From Prosopocoilus inquinatus (lineage: Eukaryota; Arthropoda; Insecta; Coleoptera; Lucanidae), in NCBI GenBank assembly GCA_036172665.1, contig JAYKNF010000024.1, forward strand, positions 124,001 to 188,000: a DNA stretch of 64,000 nt, in the 5' to 3' direction. A model generated the notes under the pieces. That model saw only the letters and a program-made list of their open reading frames with translations, was not told the origin of the DNA and did no database searches. Below, piece by piece: positions 9,831 to 22,800 of the stretch (positions within the stretch are counted from its first letter, which is position 1; each line of letters opens with the position of its first letter). Both the position numbers and the translations under genes were made by a program.

Positions 9831-12320
9831 CATCAGAGTTACTGGAGTCCATCGTAAAGTCAAATAACATGATAGATAAGTAAGGATCGATTAGATACAT
9901 CACAGGAACAACGCTAATACGTGTTGTTTCGTTCAAAACTATTTCCAGCTCCTGCTGCGTCCGAGAACTTCGTATCTCACATCAGAGTTACTGGAGTTCG
10001 TTGAAACGTCAAATAACATAGTAGATAAGTAAGGATCGATTAGATACATCACAGGAACAACGCTAATACGTGTTGTTTGGTTCAAAACTATTTCCAGCTT
10101 CTGCTGCGTTCGAAAACTTCGTATCTCAAATCAGAGTTACTGGAGTGCATCGTAACGTCAAATAACAAGATAGATGAGTAAGGATCGATTAGGTACATCA
10201 CAGGAACAACGCTAATACGTGCTATTTCGTTCAAAACTACTTCCAGCTCCTGCTGAGTCCGAGAACTTCTTATCTCACATCAGAGTTACTGGAGTCCATC
10301 GTAAAGTCAAATAACATGATAGATAAGTAAGGATCGATTAGATACATCACAGGAACAACGCTAATACGTGTTGTTTCGTTCAAAACTATTTCCAGCTTCT
10401 GCTGCGTCCGAAAACTTCGTATCTCACATCAGAGTTACTGGAGTCCATCGTAACGTCAAATAACAAGATAGATAAGTAAGGATCGATTAGATACATCACA
10501 GGAACAACGCTAATGCGTGTTATTTCGTTCAAAATTATTTCCAGCTAATGCTGTGTCCGAGAATATCGTATCTCACATCAGAGTTACTGGAGTCCGTTGA
10601 GACGTCAAATAACATAGTAGATAAGTAAGGATCGATTAGATACATCACAGGAACAACGCTAATACGTGTTATTTCGTTCAAAACTACTTCCAGCTCCTGC
10701 TGAGTCCGAGAACTTCGTATCTCACATCAGAGTTACTGGAGTCCATCGTAAAGTCAAATAATATGATAGATAAGTAAGGATCGATTAGATACATCACAGG
10801 AACAACGCTAATACGTGTTGTTTCGTTCAAAACTATTTCCAGCTTCTGCTGCGTCCGAAAACTTCGTATCTCACATCAGAGTTACTGGAGTCCATCGTAA
10901 CGTCAAATAACAAGTTAGATAAGTAAGGATCGATTAGATACATCACAGGAACAACGCTAATGCGTGTTATTTCGTTCAAAATTATTTCCAGCTAATGCTG
11001 AGTCCGAGAATATCGTATCTCACATCAGAGTTACTGGAGTCCGTTGAGACGTCAAATAACATAGTAGATAAGTAAGGATCGATTAGATACATCACAGGAA
11101 CAACGCTAATACGTGTTATTTCGTTCAAAACTACTTCCAGCTCCTGCTGAGTCCGAGAACTTCGTATCTCACATCAGAGTTACTGGAGTCCATCGTAAAG
11201 ACAACTAACATGATAGATAAGTAAGGATCGATTAGATACATCACAGGAACAACGCTAATACGTGTTATTTCGTTCAAAACTATTTCCAGCTCCTGCTGAG
11301 TCCGAGAACCTCGTATCTCACATCAGAGTTACTGGAGTCCGTTGAAACGTCAAATAACATAGTAGATAAGTAAGGATCGATTAGATACATCACAGGAACA
11401 ACGCTAATGCGTGTTATTTCGTTCAAAACTATTTCCAGCTAATGCTGAGTCCGAGAACATCGTATCTCACATCAGAGTTACTGGAGTCCGTTGAAACGTC
11501 AAATAACATAGTAGATAAGTAAGAATCGATTAGATACATCACAGGAACAACGCTAATACGTGTTATTTCGTTCAAAACTACTTCCAGCTCCTGCTGAGTC
11601 CGAGAACTTCGTATCTCACATCAGAGTTACTGGAGTCCATCCTAAAGTCAAATAACAAGATAGATAAGTAAGGATCGATTAGATACATCACAGGAACAAC
11701 GCTAATACGTGTTATTTCATTCAAAACTATTTCCAGCTCCTGCTGAGTCCGAGAACCTCGTATCTCATATCAGAGTTACTGGAGTCCGTTGAAACGTCAA
11801 ATAACAGTAGATAAGTAAGGATCGATTAGATACAACACAGGAACAACGCTAATACGTGTTGTTTCGTTCAAAACTATTTCCAGCTTCTGCTGCGTCCGAA
11901 AACTTCCTATCTCACATCAGAGTTACTGGAGTCCATCGTAACGTCAAATAACGAGATAGATAAGTAAGGATCGATTAGATACATCACAGGAACAACGCTA
12001 ATACGTGTTTTTTCGTTCAAAACTATTTCCAGGTCCTGCTGAGTCCGAGAACCTCGTATCTCACATCAGAGTTACTGGAGTGCATCGTAACGTCAAACAA
12101 CATGATAGATAAGTAAGGATCGATTAGATACATCACAGGAACAACGCTAATACGTGTTATTTCGTTTAAAACTATTTCCAGCTCCTGCTGAGTCCGAGAA
12201 CCTCGTATCTCACATCAGAGTTACTGGAGTCCGTTGAAACGTCAAATAACATAGTAGATAAGTAAGGATCGATTAGATACATCACAGGAACAACGCTAAT
12301 ACGTGTCGTTTCGTTCAGAA
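9831..12320. repeat. Higher-order block A, copy 3 (rearranged)
   Basis: This starts with the same monomer order as 1 and 3724 (offset 6107 from copy 2). It loses three monomers after about 10430 (offset falls to 5660), then gains a three-monomer tandem duplication at about 10741-11190. That restores the 6107 offset, so AAAGACAACTAAC at 11191 aligns with 5084. Private changes such as GCGTTCG at 10107 and AATAATATGATAG at 10757 show it is more diverged than copies 1 and 2. It ends in the chimeric monomer at 12213-12361. Confidence 0.8.
11768..11914. repeat. 147-bp monomer variant (CAGTAG form)
   Basis: It has the same 2-bp deletion in AATAACATAGTAG, but with T at the base that is C in the two upstream copies. 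The CAGTAG form is closer to the parent sequence, so the C is probably the later change. Confidence 0.88.
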
Positions 12321-12361
12321 CTACTTCCAGCTCCTGCTGAGTCCGAGAACTTCGTATCTCA
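12213..12361. repeat. Chimeric monomer at a recombination junction
   Basis: The left part, through CGTGTCGTTTCGTTCAGAA, matches the subfamily seen at 2475, 6198 and 7837. The right part, CTACTTCCAGCTCCTGCTGAG, matches the subfamily seen at about 10683. Sequence downstream then follows 10683 onward for several hundred bases (offset 1637, i.e. 11 monomers minus 2 bp). The switch inside one monomer marks the join between two duplicated segments. Confidence 0.75.
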
Positions 12362-14290
12362 CATCAGAGTTACTGGAGTCCATCGTAAAGTCAAATAATA
12401 TGATAGATAAGTAAGGATCGATTAGATACATCACAGGAACAACGCTAATACGTGTTGTTTCGTTCAAAACTATTTCCAGCTTCTGCTGCGTCCGAAAACT
12501 TCGTATCTCACATCAGAGTTACTGGAGTCCATCGTAACGTCAAATAACAAGTTAGATAAGTAAGGATCGATTAGATACATCACAGGAACAACGCTAATGC
12601 GTGTTATTTCGTTCAAAATTATTTCCAGCTAATGCTGAGTCCGAGAATATCGTATCTCACATCAGAGTTACTGGAGTCCGTTGAGACGTCAAATAACATA
12701 GTAGATAAGTAAGGATCGATTAGATACATCACAGGAACAACGCTAATACGTGTTGTTTCGTTCAAAACTATTTCCAGCTTCTGCTGCGTCCGAAAACTTC
12801 CTATCTCACATCAGAGTTACTGGAGTCCATCGTAACGTCAAATAACGAGATAGATAAGTAAGGATCGATTAGATACATCACAGGAACAACGCTAATACGT
12901 GTTTTTTCGTTCAAAACTATTTCCAGGTCCTGCTGAGTCCGAGAACCTCGTATCTCACATCAGAGTTACTGGAGTGCATCGTAACGTCAAACAACATGAT
13001 AGATAAGTAAGGATCGATTAGATACATCACAGGAACAACGCTAATACGTGTTATTTCGTTCAAAACTATTTCCAGCTAATGCTGAGTCCGAGAACATCGT
13101 ATCTCACATCAGAGTTACTGGAGTCCGTTGAAACGTCAAATAACATAGTAGATAAGTAAGAATCGATTAGATACATCACAGGAACAACGCTAATACGTGT
13201 TATTTCGTTCAAAACTACTTCCAGCTCCTGCTGAGTCCGAGAACTTCGTATCTCACATCAGAGTTACTGGAGTCCATCCTAAAGTCAAATAACAAGATAG
13301 ATAAGTAAGGATCGATTAGATACATCACAGGAACAACGCTAATACGTGTTATTTCATTCAAAACTATTTCCAGCTCCTGCTGAGTCCGAGAACCTCGTAT
13401 CTCATATCAGAGTTACTGGAGTCCGTTGAAACGTCAAATAACAGTAGATAAGTAAGGATCGATTAGATACAACACAGGAACAACGCTAATACGTGTTGTT
13501 TCGTTCAAAACTATTTCCAGCTTCTGCTGCGTCCGAAAACTTCCTATCTCACATCAGAGTTACTGGAGTCCATCGTAACGTCAAATAACGAGATAGATAA
13601 GTAAGGATCGATTAGATACATCACAGGAACAACGCTAATACGTGTCGTTTCGTTCAGAACTATTTCCAGCTCCTGCTGCGTAGGAGAACTTCTTATCTCA
13701 CATCAGAGTTACTGGAGTGCATCGTAACGTCAAACAACATGATAGATAAGTAAGGATCGATTAGATACATCACAGGAACAACGCTAATACGTGTTATTTC
13801 GTTCAAAACTATTTCCAGCTCCTGCTGAGTCCGAGAACCTCGTATCTCACATCAGAGTTAATGGGGTCCTTTGAAACGTCAAATAACATAGTTGATAAGT
13901 AAGGATCGATTAGATACATCACAGGAACAACGCTAATACGTGTTGTTTCGTTCAAAACTATTTCCAGCTTCTGCTGCGTCCGAAAACTTCGTATCTCAAA
14001 TCAGAGTTACAGGAGTCCATCGTAACGTCAAATAACAAGATCGATAAGTAAGGATCGATTAGATACATCACAGGAACAACGCTAATACGTGTTGTTTCCT
14101 TCAAAACAATTTCCAGCTCCTGCTGCGTCCGAGAACTTCGTATCTCACATCAGAGTTACTGGAGTCCGTTGAAACGTCAAATAACATAGTAGATAAGTAA
14201 GGATCGATTAGATACATCACAGGAACAACGCTAATACGTGTTGTTTCGTTCAAAACTATTTCCAGCTTCTGCTGCGTCCGAGAACTTCGT
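12321..14290. repeat. Mosaic of short copied segments
   Basis: Successive stretches match different upstream places. About 12321-12720 matches 10684-11080. About 12760-13050 matches 11866-12156 (offset 894, six monomers), with CTTCCTATCTC as marker. About 13060-13640 matches 11430-12000, including a 147-bp monomer. 13858 onward repeats the AATGGGGTCC series of 8200. All pieces stay in 149-bp register. I see no non-satellite sequence. Confidence 0.72.
13405..13551. repeat. 147-bp monomer variant (CAGTAG form, second)
   Basis: This matches 11768-11914 and is part of the copied segment in the 12.3-14.3 kb mosaic. Confidence 0.88.
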
Positions 14291-15033
14291 ATCTCACATC
14301 AGAGTTACTGGAGTTCATCGTAAAGTCAAATAACATAGTAGATAAGTAAGGATCGATTAGATACATCACAGGAACAACGTTAATACGTGTTGTTTCGTTC
14401 AACACTATTTCCAGCATCTGCTGCGTCCGAGAACTTCGTATCTCACATCAGAGTTACTGGAGTGCATCGTAACGTCCTATAACATGATAGATAAGTAAGG
14501 ATTGACTAGATACATCACAGGAACAACGCTAATACGTGTTATTTCGTTCAAAACTATTTCCGGCTCCTGCTGAGTCCGAGAACCTCGTATCTCACATCAG
14601 AGTTACTGGAGTCCGTTGAAACGTCAAATAACATAGTAGATAAGTAAGGATCGATTAGATACATCACAGGAACAACGCTAATACGTGTTGTTTCGTTCAA
14701 AACTATTTCCAGCTTCTGCTGCGTCCGAAAACTTCGTATCTCACATCAGAGTTACTGGTGTCCATCGTAACGTCAAACAACATGATAGATAAGTAAGGAT
14801 CGATTAGATACATAACAGGAACAACGCTAATACGTGTTATTTCGTTCAAAACTATTTCCAGCTCCTGCTGAGTCCGAGAACTTCGTATCTCACATCAGAG
14901 TTACTGGAGTCCGTTGAACCGTCAAATAACATAGTAGATAAGGAAGGATCGATTAGATACATCACAGGAACAACGCTAATATTGCTGCTTCGTTCAGAAC
15001 TATTTCCAGCTTCTGCTGCGTCTGAGAACTTCG
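14290..15033. repeat. Five-monomer (744 bp) tandem pair, copy 1
   Basis: ACGTTAATACG with GTTCAACAC at about 14375, CGTCCTATAAC with GGATTGACTAG, and CCGGCTCCTG at 14558 are all repeated 744 bp later (five monomers minus 1 bp). The lost base lies in the 148-bp monomer at 14893-15040. The second copy runs to about 15480. Confidence 0.8.
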
Positions 15034-15040
15034 TATCTCA
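14893..15040. repeat. 148-bp monomer variant
   Basis: TAATATTGCTGCTTCG replaces the usual TAATACGTGCTGTTTCG, one base shorter with extra changes. It is unique in the window and lies inside the five-monomer tandem pair. It destroys the right arm of the dyad. Confidence 0.85.
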
Positions 15041-15480
15041 CATCAGAGTTACTGGAGTTCATCGTAAAGTCAAATAACATAGTAGATAAGTAAGGATCGA
15101 TTAGATACATCACAGGAACAACGTTAATACGTGTTGTTTCGTTCAACACTATTTCCAGCATCTGCTGCGTCCGAGAACTTCGTATCTCACATCAGAGTTA
15201 CTGGAGTGCATCGTAACGTCCTATAACATGATAGATAAGTAAGGATTGACTAGATACATCACAGGAACAACGCTAATACGTGTTATTTCGTTCAAAACTA
15301 TTTCCGGCTCCTGCTGAGTCCGAGAACCTCGTATCTCACATCAGAGTTACTGGAGTCCGTTGAAACGTCAAATAACATAGTAGATAAGTAAGGATCGATT
15401 AGATACATCACAGGAACAACGGTAATACGTGTTGTTTCGTTCAGAACTATTTCCAGTTCCTGCTGCGTAGGAGAACTTCG
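15034..15480. repeat. Five-monomer tandem pair, partial copy 2
   Basis: This repeats the first part of 14290-15033, including the GTTCAACAC and CCGGCTCCTG monomers. It then switches to a series with GTTGTTTCGTTCAGAAC, CGTAGGAGAAC and ACTGTAGTCC. Confidence 0.76.
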
Positions 15481-15989
15481 TATCTCATATCAGAGTTACT
15501 GTAGTCCATCGTAACTTCAAATAACATGATAGATAACTAAGGATCGATTAGATACATCACAAGAACAACGCTAATACGTGTTATTTCGTTCAAAACTATT
15601 TCCAGCTCCTGCTGAGTCCGAGAACTTCGTATCTCACATCAGAGTTACTGGAGTGCATCGTAACGTCAAACAACATGATAGATAAGTAAGGATCGATTAG
15701 ATACATCACAGGAACAACGCTAATACGTGTTATTTCGTTCAAAACTATTTCCAGCTCCTGCTGAGTCCGAGAACCTCGTATCTCACATCAGAGTTACTGG
15801 GGTCCGTTGAAATGTCAAATAACATAGTAGATAAGTAAGGATCGATTAGATACATCACAGGAACAACGCTAATACGTGTTGTTTCGTTCAAAACTATTTC
15901 CAGCTTCTGCTGCGTCCGAAAACTTCGTATCTCAAATCAGAGTTACAGGAGTCCATCGTAACGTCAAATAACAAGATAGATAAGTAAGG

Positions 15990-18115
15990 ATCGATTAGAT
16001 ACATCACAGCAACAACGCTAATACGTGTTGTTTCGTTCAAAACTATTTCCAGGTTCTGCTGCGTCCGAGAACTTCGTATCTAACATCAGAGTTACTGGAG
16101 TGCATCGTAACGTCAAATAACAAGATAGATGAGTAAGGATCGATTAGATACATCACAGGAACAACGCTAATACGTGTTATTTCGTTCAAAACTACTTCCA
16201 GCTCCTGCTGAGTCCGAGAACTTCGTATCTCACATCAGAGTTACTGGAGTCCATCGTAAAGTCAAATAACATGATAGATAAGTAAGGATCGATTAGATAC
16301 ATCACAGGAACAACGCTAATACGTGTTGTTTCGTTCAAAACTATTTCCAGCTTCTGCTGCGTCCGAAAACTTCGTATCTCACATCAGAGTTACTGGAGTC
16401 CATCGTAACGTCAAATAACAAGATAGATAAGTAAGGATCGATTAGGTACATCACAGGAACAACGCTAATACGTGTTATTTCGTTCAAAACTACTTCCAGC
16501 TCCTGCTGAGTCCGAGAACTTCGTATCTCACATCAGAGTTACTGGAGTCCATCGTAAAGTCAAATAATATGATAGATAAGTAAGGATCGATTAGATACAT
16601 CACAGGAACAACGCTAATACGTGTTGTTTCGTTCAAAACTATTTCCAGCTTCTGCTGCGTCCGAAAACTTCGTATCTCACATCAGAGTTACTGGAGTCCA
16701 TCGTAACGTCAAATAACAAGATAGATGAGTAAGGATCGATTAGATACATCACAGGAACAACGCTAATGCGTGTTATTTCGTTCAAAATTATTTCCAGCTA
16801 ATGCTGAGTCCGAGAATATCGTATCTCACATCAGAGTTACTGGAGTCCGTTGAGACGTCAAATAACATAGTAGATAAGTAAGGATCGATTAGATACATCA
16901 CAGGAACAAGGCTAATACGTGTTGTATCGTTCAAAACTATTTCCAGCTCCTGCTGAGTCCGAGAACCTCGTATCTCACATCAGAGTTACTGGAGTCCGTT
17001 GAAACGTCAAATAACATAGTAGATAAGTAAGGATCGATTAGATACATCACAGGAACAACGCTAATACGTGTTATTTCGTTCAAAACTACTTCCAGCTCCT
17101 GCTGAGTCCGAGAACTTCGTATCTCACATCAGAGTTACTGGAGTCCATCGTAAAGACAAATAACATGATAGATAAGTAAGGATCGATTAGATACATCACA
17201 GGAACAACGCTAATACGTGTTATTTCGTTCAAAACTATTTCCAGCTCCTGCTGAGTTCGAGAACCTCGTATCTCACATCAGAGTTACTGGAGTCCGTTGA
17301 AACGTCAAATAACATAGTAGATAAGTAAGGATCGATTAGATACATCACAGGAACAACGCTAATGCGTGTTATTTAGTTCAAAACTATTTCCAGCTAATGC
17401 TGAGTCCGAGAACATCGTATCTCACATCAGAGTTACTGGAGTCCGTTGAAACGTCAAATAACATAGTAGATAAGTAAGAATCGATTAGATACATCACAGG
17501 AACAACGCTAATACGTGTTATTTCGTTCAAAACTACTTCCAGCTCCTGCTGAGTCCGAGAACTTCGTATCTCACATCAGAGTTACTGGAGTCCATCCTAA
17601 AGTCAAATAACAAGATAGATAAGTAAGGATCGATTAGATACATCACAGGAACAACGCTAATACGTGTTATTTCATTCAAAACTATTTCCAGCTCCTGCTG
17701 AGTCCGAGAACCTCGTATCTCATATCAGAGTTACTGGAGTCCGTTGAAACGTGAAATAACATAGTAGATAAGTAAGGATCGATTAGATACATCACAGGAA
17801 CAACGCTAATACGTGTTGTTTCGTTCAAAACTATTTCCAGCTTCTGCTGCGTCCGAAAACTTCGTATCTCACATCAGAGATACTGGAGTCCATCGTAACG
17901 TCAAATAACGAGATAGATAAGTAAGGATCGATTAGATACATCACAGGAACAACGCTAATACGTGTTTTTTCGTTCAAAACTATTTCCAGGTCCTGCTGAG
18001 TCCGAGAACCTCGTATCTCACATCAGAGTTACTGGAGTGCATCGTAACGTCAAACAACATGATAGATAAGTAAGGATCGATTAGATACATCACAGGAACA
18101 ACGCTAATACGTGTT
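15990..18115. repeat. 14-monomer segment, also present 12963 bp downstream
   Basis: Offset to the partner at 28953-31078 is exactly 87 monomers. Shared markers are CACAGCAACAACG, TATCTAACATCAG, AGATAGATGAG, TTAGGTACATC, GTTGTATCG and CATCCTAAAG. Point differences (for example AATAATATG at 16566 against AATAACATG at 29529) show some age. Boundaries are approximate. Confidence 0.8.
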
Positions 18116-18599
18116 ATTTCGTTTAAAACTATTTCCAGCTCCTGCTGAGTCCGAAAACCTCGTATCTCACATCAGAGTTACTGGAGTCCGTTGAAACGTC
18201 AAATAACATAGTAGATAAGTAAGGATCGATTAGATACATCACAGGAACAACGCAAATACGTGTCGTTTCGTTCAGAACTATTTCCAGCTCCTGCTGCGTC
18301 GGAGAACTTCGTATCTCACATCAGAGTTACTGGAGTCCATCGTAACTTCAAATAACATGATAGATAAGTAAGGATCGATTAGATACATCACAGGAACAAC
18401 GCTAATACGTGTTATTTCGTTCAAAACTATTTCCAGCTCCTGCTGAGTCCGAGAACTTCGTATCTCACATCAGAGTTACTGGAGTGCATCGTAACGTCAA
18501 ACAACATGATAGATAAGTAAGGATCGATTAGATACATCACAGGAACAACGCTAATACGTGTTATTTCGTTCAAAACTATTTCCAGCTCCTGCTGAGTCC

Positions 18600-19820
18600 G
18601 AGAACCTCTTATCTCACATCAGAGTTACTGGGGTCCTTTGAAACGTCAAATAACATAGTAGATAAGTAAGGATCGATTAGATACATCACAGGAACAACGC
18701 TAATACGTGTTGTTTCGTTCAAAACTATTTCCAGCTTCTACTGCGTCCGAAAACTTCGTATCTCAAATCAGAGTTACAGGAGTCCATCGTAACGTCAAAT
18801 AACAAGATAGATAAGTAAGGATCGATTAGATACATCACAGGAACAACGCTAATACGTGTTGTTTCCTTCAAAACAATTTCCAGCTCCTGCTGCGTCCGAG
18901 AACTTCGTATCTCACATTAGAGTTACTGGAGTCCGTTGAAACGTCAAATGACATAGTAGATAAGTAAGGATCGATTAGATAAATCACAGGAACAACGCTA
19001 ATACGTGTTGTTTCGTTCCAAACTATTTCCAGCTTCTGCTGCGTCCGAGAACTTCGTATCTCACATCAGAGTTACTGGAGTGCATCGTAACGTCATATAA
19101 CATGATAGATAAGTATGGATTGACTAGATACATCACAGGAACAACGCTAATACGTGTTATATCGTTCAAAACTATTTCCAGCTCCTGCTGAGTCCGAGAA
19201 CCTAGTATCTCACATCAGAGTTACTGGAGTCCGTTGAAACGTCAAATAACATAGTAGATAAGTAAGGATCGGTTAGATACATCACAGGAACAACGCTAAT
19301 ACGTGTTATTTCGTTCAAAACTATTTCCAGCTCCTGCTGAGTCCGAGAACCTCGTATCTCACATCAGAGTTACTGGAGTCCGTTGAAACGTCAAATAACA
19401 TAGTAGATAAGTAAGGATCGATTAGATACATCACAAGAACAACGCTAATACGTGTTATTTCGTTCAAAACTACTTCCAGCTCCTGCTGAGTCCGAGAACT
19501 TCGTATCTCACATCAGAGTTACTGGAGTCCATCGTAAAGACAAATAACATGATAGATAAGTAAGGATCGATTAGATACATCACAGGAACAACGCTAATAC
19601 ATGTTATTTCGTTCAAAACTATTTCCAGCTCCTGCTGAGTCCGAGAACCTCGTATCTCACATCAGAGTTACTGGAGTCCGCTGAAACGTCAAATAACATA
19701 GTAGATAAGTAAGGATCGATTAGATACATCACAGGAACAACGCTAATGCGTGTTATTTCGTTCAAAACTATTTCCAGCTAATGCTGAGTCCGAGAACATC
19801 TTATCTCACATCAGAGTTAC
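18600..19820. repeat. 2980-bp-offset duplication, copy 1
   Basis: About eight monomers marked by GGGGTCCTTTG (18631), AAGTATGGATTGACTAG (about 19110) and CCTAGTATCTC (19201) recur exactly 2980 bp (20 x 149) later at about 21580-22800. The copies separate near 19861, where AGAATCG here faces AGGATCG. Confidence 0.8.
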
Positions 19821-21580
19821 TGGAGTCCGTTGAAACGTCAAATAACATAGTAGATAAGTAAGAATCGATTAGATACATCACAGGAACAACGCTAACACGT
19901 GTTGTTTCGTTCAAAACTATTTCCAGCTTCTATTGCGTCCGAAAACTTCGTATCTCAAATCAGAGTAACAGGAGTCCATCGTAACGTCAAATAACAAGAT
20001 AGATAAGTAAGGATCGATTAGATACATCACAGGAACAACGCTAATACGTGTTGTTTCCTTCAAAACAATTTCCAGCTCCTGCTGCGTCCGAAAACTTCGT
20101 ATCTCAAATCAGAGTTACAGGAGTCCATCGTAACGTCAAATAACAAGATAGATAAGTAAGGATCGATTAGATACATCACAGGAACAACGCTAATACGTGT
20201 TGTTTCGTTCAAAACTATTTCCAGCTTCTGCTGCGTCCGAAAACTTCGTATCTCAAATCAGAGTTACAGGAGTCCATCGTAACGTCAAATAACAAGATAG
20301 ATAAGTAAAGATCGATTAGATACATCACAGGAACAACGCTAATACATGTTGTTTCGTTCAAAACTATTTCCAGCTCCTGCTGCGTCCGAGAACTTCGTAT
20401 CTCACATCAGAGTTACTGGAGCTCGTTGAAACGTCAAATAACATAGTAGATAAGTAAGGATCGATTAGATACATCACAGGAACAACGCTAATACGTGTTT
20501 TTTCGTTCAAAACTATTTCCAGGTCCTGCTGAGTCCGAGAACCTCGTATCTCACATCAGAGTTACTGGTGTCCATCATAACGTCAAACAACATGATAGAT
20601 AAGTAAGGATCGATTAGATACATCACAGCAACAACGCTAATACGTGTTGTTTCGTTCAAAACTATTTCCAGGTTCTGCTGCGTCCGAGAACTTCGTATCT
20701 AACATCAGAGTTACTGGAGTGCATCGTAACGTCAAATAACAAGATAGATGAGTAAGGATCGATTAGATACATCACATGAACAACGCTAATACGTGTTATT
20801 TCGTTCAAAACTACTTCCAGATCCTGCTGAGTCCGAGAACTTCGTATCTCACATCAGAGTTACTGGAGTCAATCGTAAAGTCAAATAACATGATAGATAA
20901 GTAAGGATCGATTAGATACATCACAGGAACAACGCTAATACGTGTTATTTCATTCAAAACTATTTCCAGCTCCTGCTGAGTCCGAGAACCTCGTATCTCA
21001 TATCAGAGTTACTGGAGTCCGTTGAAACGTCAAATAACATAGTAGATAAGTAAGGATCGATTAGACACATCACAGGAACAACGCTAATACGTGTTGTTTC
21101 GTTCAAAACTATTTCCAGCTTCTGCTGCGTCCGAAAACTTCGTATCTCACATCAGAGTTACTGGAGTCCATCGTAACGTCAAATAACGAGATAGATAAGT
21201 AAGGATCGATTAGATACATCACAGGAACAACGCTAATACGTGTTTTTTCGTTCAAAACTATTTCCAGGTCCTGCTGAGTCCGAGAACCTCGTATCTCACA
21301 TCAGAGTTACTGGAGTGCATCGTAACGTCAAACAACATGATAGATAAGTAAGGATCGATTAGTTACATCACAGGAACAACGCTAATACGTGTTTTTTCGT
21401 TCAAAACTATTTCCAGCTCCTGCTGAGTCCGAGAACTTCGTATCTCACATCGGAGTTACTGGAGTGCATCGTAACGTCAAACAACATGATAGATAAGTAA
21501 GGATCGATTAGATACATCACAGGAACAACGCTAATACGTGTTATTTCGTTCAAAACTATTTCCAGCTCCTGCTGAGTCCG
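19820..21580. repeat. Mosaic satellite stretch between the 2980-bp pair
   Basis: This contains related monomers only. Part of it (about 20560-20800, ACTGGTGTCCATCATAACG then CACAGCAACAACG) matches 25629 onward at 34 monomers' distance and 28907 onward. About 21000-21350 resembles 17721-18070 (offset 3278). No unique DNA is seen. Confidence 0.7.
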
Positions 21581-22800
21581 AGAACCTCGTATCTCACATC
21601 AGAGTTACTGGGGTCCTTTGAAACGTCAAATAACATAGTAGATAAGTAAGGATCGATTAGATACATCACAGGAACAACACTAATACGTGTTGTTTCGTTC
21701 AAAACTATTTCCAGCTTCTGCTGTGTCCGAAAACTTCGTATTTCAAATCAGAGTTACAGGAGTCCATCGTAACGTCAAATAACAAGATAGATAAGTAAGG
21801 ATCGATTAGATACATCACAGGAACAACGCTAATACGTGTTGTTTCCTTCAAAACAATTTCCAGCTCCTGCTGCGTCCGAGAACTTCGTATCTCACATCAG
21901 AGTTACTGGAGTCCGTTGAAACGACAAATAACATAGTAGATAAGTAAGGATCGATTAGATACATCACAGGAACAACGCTAATACGTGTTGTTTCGTTCCA
22001 AACTATTTCCAGCTTCTGCTGCGTCCGAGAACTTCGTATCTCACATCAGAGTTACTGGAGTGCATCGTAACGTCATATAACATGATAGATAAGTATGGAT
22101 TGACTAGATACATCACAGGAACAACGCTAATACGTGTTATATCGTTCAAAACTATTTCCAGCTCCTGCTGAGTCCGAGAACCTAGTATCTCACATCAGAG
22201 TTACTGGAGTCCGTTGAAACGTCAAATAACATAGTAGATAAGTAAGGATCGATTAGATACATCACAGGAACAACGCTAATACGTGTTATTTCGTTCAAAA
22301 CTATTTCCAGCTCCTGCTGAGTCCGAGAACCTCGTATCTCACATCAGAGTTACTGGAGTCCGTTGAAACGTCAAATAACATAGTAGATAAGTAAGGATCG
22401 ATTAGATACATCACAGGAACAACGCTAATACGTGTTATTTCGTTCAAAACTACTTCCAGCTCCTGCTGAGTCCGAGAACTTCGTATCTCACATCAGAGTT
22501 ACTGGAGTCCATCGTAAAGACAAATAACATGATAGATAAGTAAGGATCGATTAGATACATCACAGGAACAACGCTAATACGTGTTATTTCGTTCAAAACT
22601 ATTTCCAGCTCCTGCTGAGTCCGAGAACCTCGTATCTCACATCAGAGTTACTGGAGTCCGTTGAAACGTCAAATAACATAGTAGATAAGTAAGGATCGAT
22701 TAGATACATCACAGGAACAACGCTAATGCGTGTTATTTCGTTCAAAACTATTTCCAGCTAATGCTGAGTCCGAGAACATCGTATCTCACATCAGAGTTAC
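21580..22800. repeat. 2980-bp-offset duplication, copy 2
   Basis: This is the partner of 18600-19820, with the same marker order. It joins at about 22775 to the left edge of the 21-monomer block. Confidence 0.8.
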
